From: Pseudomonas sp. R76
GTDB taxonomy: Bacteria; Pseudomonadota; Gammaproteobacteria; Pseudomonadales; Pseudomonadaceae
NCBI RefSeq assembly: GCF_009834565.1
Contig: NZ_CP019428.1
Location: forward strand, 2,790,001 to 2,854,000
Reading direction: 5' to 3'
Length of the DNA stretch: 64,000 nucleotides
In this document: positions 1 to 8,627 of the stretch, one piece after another
Numbering within the stretch: the first letter of the stretch is position 1
How the letters are laid out: the number at the start of each line of letters is the position of its first letter
Position numbers and translations under genes: made by a program
Notes under the pieces: model-generated
Databases searched by the model: none
Told to the model about the DNA's origin: nothing
Seen by the model: the letters and a program-made list of their open reading frames with translations, nothing else

Positions 1-944
1 GCTTGAGCGGCCTGTTGCTGGCCGCCGAGGAAGTGAAGATCGGCTTTTTGGTCAAGCAGGCGGAAGAACCGTGGTTCCAGACCGAATGGGCGTTTGCCGA
101 AAAAGCCGGCAAGGAACATGGCTTCACCGTGATCAAGATCGCCGTGCCCGATGGCGAGAAAACCTTGTCGGCCATCGACAGCCTGGCCGCCAACGGCGCC
201 AAGGGCTTTGTGATCTGCCCACCGGACGTGTCGCTGGGCCCGGCGATTGTCGCCAAGGCCAAGGTCAACGGCCTGAAAGTGATTGCCGTGGATGATCGCT
301 TCGTCGATGCCAAGGGCAACTTTATGGAGGACGTGCCGTACCTGGGCATGGCGGCGTTCGAAGTCGGCCAGAAGCAGGGCGCGGCGATGGCGGCTGAAGC
401 GAAAAAACGCGGCTGGGACTGGAAGGACACCTATGCGGTGATCAACACCTTCAACGAGCTCGACACCGGTAAAAAACGCACCGACGGCTCGGTCAAATCC
501 CTCGAAGACGCAGGCTTTCCCAAGGACCACATCCTGTTCACCGCCGCCAAGACCCTCGATGTTCCAGGCAGCATGGACGCCACCAACTCGGCACTGGTCA
601 AGCTGCCCAGCGGCGCCAAGAACCTGATCATCGGCGGCATGAACGACAACACCGTGCTCGGCGGCGTACGCGCCACTGAAACGGCCGGCTTTGCCGCGGC
701 CAACGTCATCGGCATCGGCATCAATGGCACCGACGCCATCGGCGAACTGAAAAAGCCCAACAGCGGCTTCTTCGGCTCAATGCTGCCCAGCCCGCACATC
801 GAAGGCTACAACACCGCGAAGATGATGTTCGACTGGGTCACCACCGGCAAGGAACCGCCGAAGTACACCGCCATGGATGAAGTGACATTGATCACCCGCG
901 ACAACTTCAAGCAGGAACTGGAAAAAATCGGCCTGTGGAACTGA
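1..944 (+). CDS. araF: L-arabinose ABC transporter substrate-binding protein AraF (5' partial)
   Basis: Periplasmic sugar-binding protein that delivers L-arabinose to an AraGH-type ABC importer. The mature part reads AEEVKIGFLVKQAEEPWFQTEW and continues through IKIAVPDGEKTL, MNDNTVLGGVRATE and VTLITRDNFKQELEKIGLW. These blocks match, from memory, the whole length of E. coli AraF. The reading frame is open to the window edge and only the end of the signal peptide (SGLLLAAEE) is present, so the start codon lies outside. No araG or araH follows: the next gene is convergent galM, after 532 bases of repeats. The permease and ATPase genes must therefore be upstream or elsewhere. The nearby epimerase and SDR suggest an oxidative aldose catabolism locus. 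The family call is firm; specificity for arabinose over galactose or xylose is inferred. Confidence 0.9.
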   Translation, partial: LSGLLLAAEEVKIGFLVKQAEEPWFQTEWAFAEKAGKEHGFTVIKIAVPDGEKTLSAIDSLAANGAKGFVICPPDVSLGPAIVAKAKVNGLKVIAVDDRFVDAKGNFMEDVPYLGMAAFEVGQKQGAAMAAEAKKRGWDWKDTYAVINTFNELDTGKKRTDGSVKSLEDAGFPKDHILFTAAKTLDVPGSMDATNSALVKLPSGAKNLIIGGMNDNTVLGGVRATETAGFAAANVIGIGINGTDAIGELKKPNSGFFGSMLPSPHIEGYNTAKMMFDWVTTGKEPPKYTAMDEVTLITRDNFKQELEKIGLWN

Positions 945-955
945 GGTAAGCAAAC

Positions 956-1042
956 TGTGGGAGCTGGCTTGCCTGCGATGCAGGCACCTCGGTGTATCAG
1001 GCAGAACCAGTTGATGCCATCGCAGGCAAGCCAGCTCCCACA
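956..1042. repeat. REPIN (inverted pair of REP sequences)
   Basis: An 87-base imperfect inverted repeat opening TGTGGGAGCTGGCTTGCCTG and closing with its complement ending CCAGCTCCCACA, directly downstream of araF. Its sequence is nearly identical to the units of the array at 12594-13460. It is expected to fold as a long hairpin in DNA or RNA. Confidence 0.85.
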
Positions 1043-1185
1043 TTTGATTGAGTGCAGCCTCCAAGATCAGGTCGGCTGTCAGGCCGCCTCGCCTTGTTTT
1101 TGATCCAACCACTCAGGTCGGCTACCAGGCCGCCGTGCTCTTGCTCTTGCTTTTGATCTTGATCTTGCTTTTGATTTTGATCTTA

Positions 1186-1442
1186 GGCGCCCCGTTAAAC
1201 CACGCTGGCCGAACGCAGGCTTTGGAGCGGGGGTAAACCGGCAGGACGCCGGTTTAGCCGCGCTGGGCCAAGGATGGCCCATCGCGGCGGCCCCCGCTCC
1301 AAAGCCGGAGTGAGGGCATGTCGAGCCTAGGCGAGACACCGAGTGGTGGGGCAAGAGCGTTTTGCTTACTTTTGCGCTGTTCAAAAGTGAGCCGCCGTAA
1401 GGGCGGAACCAATAGCCGCCGTTACCGCAGCAACGGATATGT
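1186..1442 (+). repeat. Structured intergenic repeat, copy 1
   Basis: First of three copies in the window (others at 12092-12355, inverted, and 13498-13771). The core is a 16-bp stem with arms GGCTTTGGAGCGGGGG (1218-1233) and CCCCCGCTCCAAAGCC (1291-1306). It encloses two hairpins packed end to end at 1234-1256 (arms TAAACCGGC/GCCGGTTTA) and 1257-1288. Two further hairpins follow, at 1365-1391 (arms ACTTTTG/CAAAAGT) and 1392-1406 (CCGCC/GGCGG). The copy ends at CGGATATGT. Upstream at about 1136-1185 is a degenerate run of TTGATC/TTGCTC hexamers. It fills the gap between the convergent 3' ends of araF and galM. I see no credible protein in it. Confidence 0.8.
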
Positions 1443-1476
1443 CCCAGCACCCCTCACCAGCAATCCAGCCCCCAGT

Positions 1477-2625
1477 TTAATCGGCGGAGAATTTCAAGAC
1501 GGTGTTGTGAGTGTAAGTCTGCCCTGGGTTAAGACGGGTCGAGGCAAACGTCGGCTGATTCGGCGCATCCGGGAAATGCTGGGTCTCCAGGGTAAACGCG
1601 CTCCAATGCGCATACACCTTGCCGGCCTTGCCCTTCACCGTGCCATCCAGGAAGTTGCTGGTATAGAACTGCACGCCAGGTTCGGTGGTGTAGAGCTGCA
1701 AACGCCGACCTGAAGCCGGGTCGTGCACCTCGACGGCGAGTTGCTTGATATCGCCTTTGTTATCCAGCGCCCAGTTGAAGTCAAACCCGCCTTGTTTCGG
1801 CTCGGCAAACTTGAGCTGTGGATGGTCGTCCTTGATGTGCTGGCCGATCGGCGTGGGCTTGAGGAAGTCCATCGGCGTGCCTTTGACCGGCGCCAGTTCG
1901 CCGGTCGGAATCAAGGTGGCATTCACCGGCGTGTAGTGGCTGGCATGCAAGGTTGCGACTTGCTTGAGAATGTCGCCATTGCCCGCGCCGGCAAGGTTGA
2001 AGTAGCTGTGGTTGGTGAGGTTCAGCACCGTCGGTTTATCGGTGGTGGCTGTGTAGGCGATGTGCAGTTCGTTTTTATCGTTGAGGCTGTAAGTGACCTC
2101 GGTCTTCAAGTTGCCGGGGAAGCCCATCTCGCCGTCCTTGGACAGGTAGCTCAGCTTCACGCCGACCGAGTCCTTGCCCTTGATCGGCTCGGCTTGCCAC
2201 ACCTGCTTGTCGAAACCCTGGGCGCCGCCGTGCAGCGAGTTGGGGCCATCGTTGAGCGGCACCTGGTAACGCTTGCCGTCGAGTTCGAAGGCACCGCCCG
2301 CCAGGCGATTGCCGAAGCGCCCGATGGTCGCGCCGAAAAATGCGGTGCCGCTCTGATAGCCCTGCACGTCATCGAAACCGAGGACCACGTCATCGACCTT
2401 GCCGTGTTTGTCCGGCACTTTCAGCGACTGCAACACGCCGCCGTAGGTGATCACCGTGGCTTGCATGCCATGGCTGTTACGCAGGATGTATTGTTCGACG
2501 GCGGTGCCGTCATTGGTTTTGCCGAACGGTTTGTGTTCACTGCTAAGCCCGGCCGCCTGGGCGCCGCCGCTGGCGATCAGCATGGATAAGGCGAGGCCCG
2601 AAAGCAGGTGTCGAGGGTGCTTCAT
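1477..2625 (-). CDS. galM: Aldose 1-epimerase (mutarotase), periplasmic
   Basis: Interconverts alpha and beta anomers of hexoses and arabinose. The 382-residue product starts with a signal peptide (MKHPRHLLSGLALSMLIASGGAQA) and so should act in the periplasm, unlike cytoplasmic E. coli GalM. Family blocks are visible: PFGKTNDG near the N-terminus, NRLAGGAFELDGKRYQVPLNDGPNSLHGG, TNHSYFNLAG with the catalytic His, and EPGVQFYTSNFLDG. A good AAGGAAG ribosome site precedes the ATG at 2625. The divergent SDR gene is 138 bases away across an AT-richer promoter region. A periplasmic mutarotase next to AraF and a sugar dehydrogenase candidate fits presentation of the correct anomer for uptake or oxidation; that link is inferred. 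Confidence 0.93.
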   Translation of the reverse strand: MKHPRHLLSGLALSMLIASGGAQAAGLSSEHKPFGKTNDGTAVEQYILRNSHGMQATVITYGGVLQSLKVPDKHGKVDDVVLGFDDVQGYQSGTAFFGATIGRFGNRLAGGAFELDGKRYQVPLNDGPNSLHGGAQGFDKQVWQAEPIKGKDSVGVKLSYLSKDGEMGFPGNLKTEVTYSLNDKNELHIAYTATTDKPTVLNLTNHSYFNLAGAGNGDILKQVATLHASHYTPVNATLIPTGELAPVKGTPMDFLKPTPIGQHIKDDHPQLKFAEPKQGGFDFNWALDNKGDIKQLAVEVHDPASGRRLQLYTTEPGVQFYTSNFLDGTVKGKAGKVYAHWSAFTLETQHFPDAPNQPTFASTRLNPGQTYTHNTVLKFSAD

Positions 2626-2763
2626 GGTCGAACTTCCTTTTGTTGTTTTGAGTGGAATAGTTCTACTAATGTGCGATATTTCGTCGAGTTGACAGCGAAT
2701 TTATAGCCTTAAACGCCAGATACGCCAAATAAAATAAGACTAATTGATCGAGGCACACGTTAT

Positions 2764-3531
2764 ATGAGTACTGCACACGCCGTTTATCCGGACCTGAAGG
2801 GTAAGACCGTATTGATTTCCGGAGGTGCCTCGGGCATTGGCGAATTCATGGTGCGCGCCTTCGCCGCGCAGGGCGCCAAGGTGGCTTTTGTGGACCGCGC
2901 CCAAAGCCAGGGCGAGCGGCTGGCGGCGTTGTTGAGTGCCCAGGGGCATAGCATCGAGTTTGTGTGCTGCGACATCACCGATGAAATCGCCTACAAGGCA
3001 GCGATAGCGCGTTTTGAACACACGCTGGGGCCGATCACTGTGCTGGTGAACAACGCCGCCAACGATGTGCGTCACACCTTGGAAGAGGTCGATTCGGACA
3101 TGTTCGACAAGCTGATCGCGGTCAACCTCAAGCACGCATTCTTCGCGGCCAAGGCCGTGGTTCCGATGATGAAAGGCGCCGGCGGCGGGGCCATCATCAA
3201 CCTCGGCTCGGTCGGCTGGATGATGGCCTCCGCCGGCTACCCGGTGTACGCCGCCAGCAAGGCCGCCGCCCACGGCATGACCCGCGCACTGGCACGGGAA
3301 TTGGGCCCCAGCCGTATTCGGGTGAACACCTTGGTGCCGGGTTGGGTCATGACCGAAAAACAACTGGCGATGTGGGTCGACGATGCGGCCAAAGAGCTGA
3401 TCAGCCGCAGCCAGTGTTTACCCGGCAGTGTGCTGCCGGAACACATCGCCAATATGGCGTTGTTTCTTGCCTCGGACGCATCGGCGATGTGTTCGGCGCA
3501 GAACTTCATTGTGGACGGCGGTTGGGTGTAG
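2764..3531 (+). CDS. SDR family oxidoreductase, probable aldose (L-arabinose/D-galactose) 1-dehydrogenase
   Basis: Classical short-chain dehydrogenase of 255 residues. The nucleotide-binding turn is GGASGIG at about 20-26, NNAA is at 96-99, and the catalytic YAASK places Tyr162 and Lys166. The C-terminus FIVDGGWV is typical of the glucose 1-dehydrogenase-like group. The acidic residue after the second strand (FVDRA) favours NAD over NADP. It is divergent from galM and close to araF. In fluorescent pseudomonads an SDR in this setting oxidises L-arabinose and D-galactose to their lactones, so I infer that role; the sequence alone shows only an SDR oxidoreductase. It ends 5 bases before the convergent GST gene. 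Confidence 0.8.
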   Translation: MSTAHAVYPDLKGKTVLISGGASGIGEFMVRAFAAQGAKVAFVDRAQSQGERLAALLSAQGHSIEFVCCDITDEIAYKAAIARFEHTLGPITVLVNNAANDVRHTLEEVDSDMFDKLIAVNLKHAFFAAKAVVPMMKGAGGGAIINLGSVGWMMASAGYPVYAASKAAAHGMTRALARELGPSRIRVNTLVPGWVMTEKQLAMWVDDAAKELISRSQCLPGSVLPEHIANMALFLASDASAMCSAQNFIVDGGWV

Positions 3532-3536
3532 GCCGG

Positions 3537-4139
3537 TTATTCGAGGGCGTACCTCTTGAAGGCAGGGTGTTGTTCCAGTTGACTCGCAAGGCGCTGCAGC
3601 TTGGGAAAGGTCTCGGCCTTGAGTACTGACGGCAGTTTGAGCTGGGTGAACGACCACGTGACGGCCGCCGTCAGTGCGGCCTGGCTCGGGCGTTCGCTGC
3701 CGGGGTGGGGCACGTGTTTTTCCAGCAGTGTGTAAGCGGCCAGCAACTGCCCGGTCACGCGGTCGAGCCACGGCTCGTGCAGTTTCTCGGCTGGGCGCAG
3801 CAGGTGCTCGTAGACGATCTGCACGGTTTTCTCACACGCCGCCAGGGCCAGGCCGAGCACTTGCAGGTCTTTGGCCAGCGCGTCGGGGTTGGGTGGCAGG
3901 AGTTTCTTGTCGGTTGGCGCCAGGCGTTCGAAGTAGTCGAGGATCAGGCTGGAATCCATCAACACCGTGCCATCCTCCAGCACCAGCGTAGGCGCCTTGA
4001 CCACCGGGTTGATCGCGGAAAATTCAGCGTAGGTGCTGAACACCGAGAGCGCCTCGTGCACGAAATCCACCCCGTACAGCTCCAGGGAAATTGCCACGCG
4101 ACGTACGTAAGGCGAGTCCAGCATGCCGACCAGTTTCAT
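3537..4139 (-). CDS. Glutathione S-transferase family protein
   Basis: A cytosolic GST of 200 residues. The N-terminal thioredoxin fold begins MKLVGMLDSPYVRRVAISLELYG and carries the cis-Pro and Ser glutathione-contact region VVKAPTLVLEDGTVLMDSSLIL. An all-helical C-terminal domain follows. I place the start at ATG 4139, which has GGAGG five bases upstream, rather than at the upstream ATG at 4157, which lies before that ribosome site. Substrate is unknown. The gene abuts the SDR gene convergently and is 12 bases or more from mug. It is distinct from the second GST at 11238. Confidence 0.88.
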   Translation of the reverse strand: MKLVGMLDSPYVRRVAISLELYGVDFVHEALSVFSTYAEFSAINPVVKAPTLVLEDGTVLMDSSLILDYFERLAPTDKKLLPPNPDALAKDLQVLGLALAACEKTVQIVYEHLLRPAEKLHEPWLDRVTGQLLAAYTLLEKHVPHPGSERPSQAALTAAVTWSFTQLKLPSVLKAETFPKLQRLASQLEQHPAFKRYALE

Positions 4140-4169
4140 GAAGCCTCCATTGCTCATACGGTGTTGGGC

Positions 4170-4661
4170 TCACGAGATTAAGGGCACGGGGCCGGGCTGC
4201 GCAATCGCCTCGCGCAGTTGCTGATAAGCCTCTATCAGTTGCGCCAGGCTGAACGCCAGGTTGCGCCCGCTCGGGTTGGGCAGCACCCACACCGTGGCGC
4301 CGCCGAGTGCCTGCGGTTGCGGCCCCCACTCAACCTGCCGCCGGCCGCACAACGCGCTGTAGCCGGGCTTGCCAAGGAACGCCACACAGCGCGGCCGGCA
4401 GTCGCGGACCTTCTGTTCAAACGCGGTCGCCGCGTCCTTGAATTCATGCCGTGCCAATTCCCCCGCGCTCGCCGTTGGGCGTTCGACCAAGGTGGTCAGG
4501 CCGCAGTGATAGTCGAGCAGGGTGCGGCCATCCTCCGGGCGAATTTCATGCGGGGTAAAACCCGCCAGGTGCAACGTGCGCCAGAAGCGGTTGCTGCGAT
4601 TGGCAAAGTGCTGGCCGAGGGCGGCAGAGCCTTTGCCGGGGTTGATGCCGCAGAACACCAC
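4170..4661 (-). CDS. mug: G/U mismatch-specific DNA glycosylase Mug (start uncertain)
   Basis: Excises uracil or ethenocytosine from G mispairs in base-excision repair. It has the family's first motif VVFCGINPGKGS, the block HFANRSNRFWRTLHLAGFTP, and the C-terminal motif VLPNPSGRN. The N-terminus is odd. The conserved residues DDILAEHL, equivalent to EDILAPGL of E. coli Mug, lie upstream of the first usable start (GTG 4661). The frame is closed at 4703 by the TAA of marR, which is in the same frame. No ATG, GTG or TTG lies between 4662 and 4700. An ATC at 4697, with AAGGA ten bases upstream, is the only position giving the full family N-terminus. A CTG at 4667 is another option. Confidence 0.85.
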   Translation of the reverse strand: MVFCGINPGKGSAALGQHFANRSNRFWRTLHLAGFTPHEIRPEDGRTLLDYHCGLTTLVERPTASAGELARHEFKDAATAFEQKVRDCRPRCVAFLGKPGYSALCGRRQVEWGPQPQALGGATVWVLPNPSGRNLAFSLAQLIEAYQQLREAIAQPGPVPLIS

Positions 4662-4700
4662 GTGCAGGTGCTCGGCGAGGATGTCGTCGAGGTGGATGGC

Positions 4701-5171
4701 TTAATCGTCCTTGGCCAGGAGCGTGCGGGCAAACTCATCGGAGGCGATAAAGTCCAATGTCTGGCGCAACTGCGCTGCCGCTTCACGGCCGAACGCCTGA
4801 TCAAAGCGCTCGGCCATCTGGTTCGAAATACGCTTGGCCGCCGCGTGGGTGCGCTTGCCGTGTTCGGTGAGCAGCACGCGGCGGGTGCGGCGGTCGAGTT
4901 CGTCCACCTGCAGTTCCACCAACCCATCGCGCACCAGCGGCTTGAGCGTATGGCCGAGGGCGGACAGGTCCATCACCAGGGCCTGGGCCAGCTCGCCCAT
5001 TTTGGGCGTACCGGCTTTGGCGATACGGTTGAGCACGGCGAATTGGGTGGCTTTCAAGCCGCACGGCGCATACGCCTCGTCATAGATCTGGCCCAGGCGG
5101 CGGGACGTGCGGCGCACGGCACCGTTGACGCAGGCGCTGGGGCTATCGGAGCAAGGCGGGGCAGATTTCAA
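4701..5171 (-). CDS. MarR family transcriptional regulator
   Basis: A winged-helix repressor of 156 residues from the TTG at 5171; an in-frame GTG at 5198 would add nine residues but has no ribosome site. The core reads LGQIYDEAYAPCGLKATQFAVLNRIAK, then the recognition helix in KMGELAQALVMDLSALGHTLKPL. The wing is LVELQVDELDRRTRRVLLTEHGK, the usual MarR DxRxxR motif. It is divergent from the RND efflux operon across about 275 bases with paired palindromes (5289-5333). This is the classic arrangement for a ligand-relieved efflux repressor, so regulation of that pump is likely. The mug frame follows its stop immediately, suggesting translational coupling. Confidence 0.85.
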   Translation of the reverse strand: MKSAPPCSDSPSACVNGAVRRTSRRLGQIYDEAYAPCGLKATQFAVLNRIAKAGTPKMGELAQALVMDLSALGHTLKPLVRDGLVELQVDELDRRTRRVLLTEHGKRTHAAAKRISNQMAERFDQAFGREAAAQLRQTLDFIASDEFARTLLAKDD

Positions 5172-5288
5172 GGGCAGATACTCTCTGATACAAAACACGA
5201 CGCCGGTGATTATGCCTGCGCGACCTGTCAGGACAAGGCCTTTCAGACCGAAGAAGCCTTGTAGATGAATACTGAGACAGCTTGAAAC

Positions 5289-5333
5289 AAATTAGTTGCG
5301 TATGCCACTAAATTCGATATCGTGGCATATGCC
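5289..5333. promoter_or_regulatory. Candidate MarR operators upstream of the RND operon
   Basis: Two adjacent dyads lie in the marR/RND promoter region: an imperfect palindrome TTAGTTGCGTATGCCACTAA at about 5291-5310 and a perfect GGCATATGCC at about 5324-5333. The arms GCGTATGCCAC (5298-5308) and GTGGCATATGC (5322-5332) also form a larger inverted repeat matching at 10 of 11 positions. Size and placement fit MarR dimer sites. Binding is inferred. Confidence 0.55.
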
Positions 5334-5446
5334 TCTTTGTGACTCGGATGTCGTTGCAATATCCCCAGGAAGCGTGTGGGGGCGAGGCGGGAAAACGGCA
5401 CGGCTCTGCCTGCTTGAACATCCAACCCCTGTCTGGATCACCTCCT

Positions 5447-8400
5447 ATGCTGAGCCTCGTGCGCATCGCATTGCGGCGCCCTTATACCTTTCTGGTATTG
5501 GCCATTTTCATCCTGATCATCGGCCCGTTGGCGGCCTGGCGCACGCCCACCGACATCTTTCCGGAAATCCGCATCCCGGTTATCGCCGTCATTTGGCAGT
5601 ACACCGGCCTGCCGCCGGATCAGATGGCGGGGCGCATCACTTCGCCTTTTGAGCGGGTGCTGACCACCACCGTCAACGACATCCGCCATATCGAAGCGCA
5701 GTCGATGAATGGCTACGGGATCGTAAAGATCTTCTTCCAGCCCGGCGTCAACATCAGCACGGCCAACGCCCAGGTGACCTCGGTGTCCCAGGCGATTTTG
5801 CGCCAACTGCCGCCGAGCACCGTGCCGCCGCTGGTGCTCAACTACAGCGCCTCCACCGTGCCGATTGTGCAGCTCGCGCTGTCGGGGCCGGGCTTGAGCG
5901 AGCAACGCCTGGGCGATATCGGCCTGAACCAGGTGCGCCTGATGCTCACCACCGTGCCGGGTGCGGCGCTGCCATACCCGTTTGGCGGCAAGAGCCGCCA
6001 GGTGCAGATTGACCTCGATTCGGCGCGCATGCAGGCGCGCGGCCTGTCGGCGCAGGACGTGGCGACCGCCCTGGCCACGCAGAACCTGATCACGCCGGTG
6101 GGCACGCAGAAGATCGGCAGCTACGAATTCAACCTGCAACTGAACAACTCGCCATCGGATTTCCATGACCTGGAAAACCTGCCGATCAAGACCGCCGATG
6201 GCACCACCGTGCTGATCCGCGACGTGGCCACGGTGCGCGACGGCAACCCGCCGCAAACCAACATTGTGCACGTCAACGGCAACCGCTCGGTGCTGCTGCC
6301 GGTGCTCAAAACCGGTTCGGCGTCGACCTTGGGCGTGATCGCCGGGATCAAGGACAAACTCGCCGACAACCAGGCCGCCTTGCCGCCCAACCTGAATATC
6401 GACATGATCGGTGACCAGTCGCTGTTCGTGCGCTCGGCCATCAGCGGCGTGGCCCGTGAAGGCTTGATCGCGGCGGCGCTGACCAGCTTGATGATCCTGC
6501 TGTTCCTCGGCAGTTGGCGTTCGACGGTGATCATCGCCACCTCGATTCCGTTGGCGATCCTGGCGTCGATTGCGACGCTGTCGGCGCTCGGCGAAACCCT
6601 CAACATCATGACCCTCGGCGGCCTGGCGCTGGCGGTCGGTATCCTGGTGGACGACGCCACGGTGACCATCGAGAACATCAACTGGCACCTGGAACAGGGC
6701 AAGCCGGTGGAAACGGCGATCCTCGACGGCGCGGCGCAAATCGTCACCCCGGCATTCGTATCGCTGCTGTGTATCTGCATCGTGTTTGTGCCGATGTTCT
6801 TCCTCGACGGCGTGGCGCGTTTCCTGTTCGTGCCGATGGCCGAAGCGGTGATCTTCGCCATGATCGCCTCGTTCATCCTTTCGCGTACGCTGGTGCCGAC
6901 CCTCGCCAACTACCTGCTCAAACCCCATGTGCACGGCGAAGACGGGCACGCGCCATCGCGCAATCCGCTGGTGAAGTTCCAGCGCGGCTTCGAGCGTCGT
7001 TTTGAAGGGTTTCGCGAGCGTTACCACGGCGTCCTGGACAGTGCCTTGCACCATCGCCGCACGGTGGTGATCGGCCTGCTGGCGTTTGTCGCGGTGTCGT
7101 TTGCGCTGGTGCCGTTCCTGGGCCGCAACTTTTTCCCCGAGGTCGATTCCGGGCTGATCCTGCTGCACGTGCGCGCCCCGGTGGGCACGCGGGTGGAAAG
7201 CAACGCGCACCTGATCGCCGACATCGAAAACGCGATTCGGCGCAAAGTCCCGGCCAACGAACTCAAGGCCTTGGTGGATAACATCGGCCTGTCCATCAGC
7301 GGCATCAACGTGGTGTACAACAACACCGGCACTGTGGGTTCCCAGGACAGCGACATTCAGATCAGCCTCAACGAGGGCCACCGCCCGACCGCCGAATACA
7401 TGCGCATACTGCGCGAAACCCTGCCACGGGAATTCCCCAGTGCAGTGTTCTCGTTCCCGGCCTCGGACATTGTCGGGCAGATCCTCAACTTCGGCTCGTC
7501 GGCGCCCATTGACCTGCAAATCACCGGCAATAACCTGGCGGGCAACTTCACGTACGCCAGCGCGTTGCTGCGCGATATTCGCCGCGTGCCGGGGGTGGTC
7601 GATGCGCGTATCCAGCAGTCGCGGCAATTGCCCACGTTCAATATCGACGTGGACCGCACCCGTGCGCAATTGGTCGGCCTGACCGAGCGCGACGTGACCA
7701 ACAGCCTGGTGGTCAACCTTGCCGGTTCCAGCCAGGTGGCGCCAACATTCTGGTTGAACCCGGCCAACGGCATTTCCTACCCGATCGTGATGCAAACGCC
7801 GCAGTACAGCCTCGAAAGCCTGGCGGCGCTGCATAACCTGCCGCTCAGCGGCAGCGGCGGGGCGGCCACCGACCAGACCTTGGGCGGCCTGGCGAATATC
7901 CAGCGCAGCCACAGCAACTCGGTGTTTACCCAGTCGGATATCCAGCCGGTGGTCGAAGTGCTGACGGCGATCCAGGACCGCGACCTCGGTGGCGTCGCCG
8001 CCGATATCCAGAAGATCATCGCCGCTCATGCCGGCGAGGTGCCGACCGGCTCCAAGGTGATCCTGCAGGGCCAGGTGCAGACCATGAACGCGGCCTTCAG
8101 TGGCTTGCTGTTCGGCCTGCTCGGCGCGGTGGTGCTCATTTACTTGCTGATCGTGGTCAACTTCCAATCCTGGGCCGACCCGTTTGTGATCATCACCGCA
8201 TTGCCGGCGGCGCTGGCGGGCATCGTGTGGATGCTGTTTGTCACCCACACGCCGCTGTCGGTGCCGGCGTTGACCGGGGCGATCATGTGCATGGGCGTGG
8301 CCACCGCCAACGCCATCCTGGTGGTGAGTTTCTGCCGCGAGCGCCTGGCGGTGCACGGCGATGCGGTGCAGGCCGCGCTGGAGGCGGGTTTCACCCGGCT

Positions 8401-8626
8401 GCGGCCGGTGCTGATGACCGCCATTTCGATGATCATCGGCATGGCGCCCATGGCCTTGGGCTTGGGCGAGGGCGGCGAGCAGAACGCGCCGCTGGGCCGC
8501 GCGGTGATCGGCGGCCTGGCGTTTGCCACCATCGCCACGTTGATCCTGGTTCCGTTGATTTTCAGTCTTGTCCACGGGCGTCGTCAGCACGCCACGCTGG
8601 CGACCACCGTTTCCCAAGGGGTTTGA
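5447..8626 (+). CDS. RND efflux pump inner-membrane transporter (HAE/AcrB superfamily)
   Basis: Proton-driven efflux permease of 1059 residues. The start at ATG 5447 (MLSLVRIALRRPYTFLVLAIFILIIGPLAAWRTP) gives the usual first transmembrane helix. The Pro-rich porter region PDQMAGRITSPFERVL is present. The central helices carry MTLGGLALAVGILVDDATVTIENI, with the paired Asp residues of the proton relay, and the C-terminal half repeats the helix bundle. The N-terminus and overall pattern resemble the MdtB/MdtC-like and heavy-multidrug branches more than AcrB; substrate cannot be read from the sequence. It is the first gene of a three-gene operon with the adaptor (1 base gap) and the outer-membrane factor. 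Confidence 0.92.
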   Translation: MLSLVRIALRRPYTFLVLAIFILIIGPLAAWRTPTDIFPEIRIPVIAVIWQYTGLPPDQMAGRITSPFERVLTTTVNDIRHIEAQSMNGYGIVKIFFQPGVNISTANAQVTSVSQAILRQLPPSTVPPLVLNYSASTVPIVQLALSGPGLSEQRLGDIGLNQVRLMLTTVPGAALPYPFGGKSRQVQIDLDSARMQARGLSAQDVATALATQNLITPVGTQKIGSYEFNLQLNNSPSDFHDLENLPIKTADGTTVLIRDVATVRDGNPPQTNIVHVNGNRSVLLPVLKTGSASTLGVIAGIKDKLADNQAALPPNLNIDMIGDQSLFVRSAISGVAREGLIAAALTSLMILLFLGSWRSTVIIATSIPLAILASIATLSALGETLNIMTLGGLALAVGILVDDATVTIENINWHLEQGKPVETAILDGAAQIVTPAFVSLLCICIVFVPMFFLDGVARFLFVPMAEAVIFAMIASFILSRTLVPTLANYLLKPHVHGEDGHAPSRNPLVKFQRGFERRFEGFRERYHGVLDSALHHRRTVVIGLLAFVAVSFALVPFLGRNFFPEVDSGLILLHVRAPVGTRVESNAHLIADIENAIRRKVPANELKALVDNIGLSISGINVVYNNTGTVGSQDSDIQISLNEGHRPTAEYMRILRETLPREFPSAVFSFPASDIVGQILNFGSSAPIDLQITGNNLAGNFTYASALLRDIRRVPGVVDARIQQSRQLPTFNIDVDRTRAQLVGLTERDVTNSLVVNLAGSSQVAPTFWLNPANGISYPIVMQTPQYSLESLAALHNLPLSGSGGAATDQTLGGLANIQRSHSNSVFTQSDIQPVVEVLTAIQDRDLGGVAADIQKIIAAHAGEVPTGSKVILQGQVQTMNAAFSGLLFGLLGAVVLIYLLIVVNFQSWADPFVIITALPAALAGIVWMLFVTHTPLSVPALTGAIMCMGVATANAILVVSFCRERLAVHGDAVQAALEAGFTRLRPVLMTAISMIIGMAPMALGLGEGGEQNAPLGRAVIGGLAFATIATLILVPLIFSLVHGRRQHATLATTVSQGV

Positions 8627-8627
8627 C

